A stretch of DNA of 13,250 nt from Desulfobacteraceae bacterium (GTDB taxonomy: Bacteria > Desulfobacterota > Desulfobacteria > Desulfobacterales > Desulfobacteraceae): assembly GCA_022712835.1 (NCBI GenBank), contig JAFLJU010000081.1, positions 1 through 13,250 of the forward strand. The letters run 5' to 3'. Every line of letters begins with the position of its first letter. Position 1 is the stretch's first letter. Shown piece by piece: positions 13,231 through 13,250 of this stretch. Made by a program: the position numbers and the translations under genes. The notes beneath the pieces were generated by a model. The model ran no database searches, was not told the origin of the DNA, and saw only the letters and a list, made by a program, of their open reading frames with translations.

Positions 13231-13250
13231 ATAAGCTTTGCCGGGAAAAT

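Larger units (their letters stand above)
12640..13250. other. 611-bp intergenic region upstream of the operon
   Basis: No convincing gene is present. It is AT-rich. Reading from the operon outward it holds a GC palindrome, an AT palindrome, a candidate -35/-10 pair, a segment with nested inverted repeats around 12940-12991, a heptamer tandem repeat, an 11-bp tandem repeat and a strong hairpin; each is listed separately. A short plus-strand frame of 51 codons (12890-13045) starts with ATG but lacks a ribosome site and runs into the heptamer repeat, so it is not called as a gene. Confidence 0.7.

Noticed and set aside
1..13250. tRNA, rRNA or insertion-sequence genes
   Set aside because: No tRNA-like cloverleaf, rRNA segment or transposase reading frame was recognised on either strand.

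Overview
The window looks like part of the chromosome of an anaerobic, probably Desulfobacterota-like (sulfate-reducing or syntrophic) bacterium. The basis is indirect. It combines a tungsten-type aldehyde:ferredoxin oxidoreductase, a glutaconate-type CoA-transferase, an acyl-CoA dehydrogenase tail and a tripartite tricarboxylate transporter (TTT), with moderate GC in genes and AT-rich spacers. No taxonomic marker is present, so this is inference.

Layout. Positions 1-189 (+) hold the C-terminal end of an acyl-CoA dehydrogenase. Positions 281-755 (-) hold a broken remnant of a secreted SdsA-type alkylsulfatase. Positions 957-1182 (+) hold a frameshifted scrap of an AraC-family regulator. From 12639 down to 1164, twelve intact genes all lie on the minus strand with gaps of at most about 85 nt. 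In order of transcription they are hpaH-like hydratase, hpaI-like aldolase, RidA-family protein, LigI-like amidohydrolase, IclR regulator, fumarylacetoacetate-hydrolase-family protein, tctC, tctB, tctA, aldehyde:ferredoxin oxidoreductase, gctA and gctB. The last 611 bp (12640-13250) have no convincing gene. They hold a candidate promoter, two palindromes that could be operators, a structured segment, a heptamer tandem repeat, an 11-bp tandem repeat and a perfect 18-bp hairpin.

How the genes may work together (inference). TctABC imports a carboxylate. The amidohydrolase and the FAH-family enzyme open, hydrolyse or decarboxylate it to a 2-oxo-enoate. The HpaH-like enzyme hydrates that, and the HpaI-like aldolase splits it into pyruvate plus a semialdehyde (succinate semialdehyde in the homoprotocatechuate route). 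The oxidoreductase would oxidise the aldehyde to the acid while reducing ferredoxin, and GctAB would charge the acid with CoA. RidA may handle reactive enamine or imine side products, and the IclR protein is the probable local regulator. The operon resembles the lower half of an aerobic meta-cleavage pathway, but it has no ring-cleaving dioxygenase and no NAD-dependent semialdehyde dehydrogenase. In their place it carries an oxygen-sensitive oxidoreductase and a CoA-transferase. That combination is the most interesting thing in the window.
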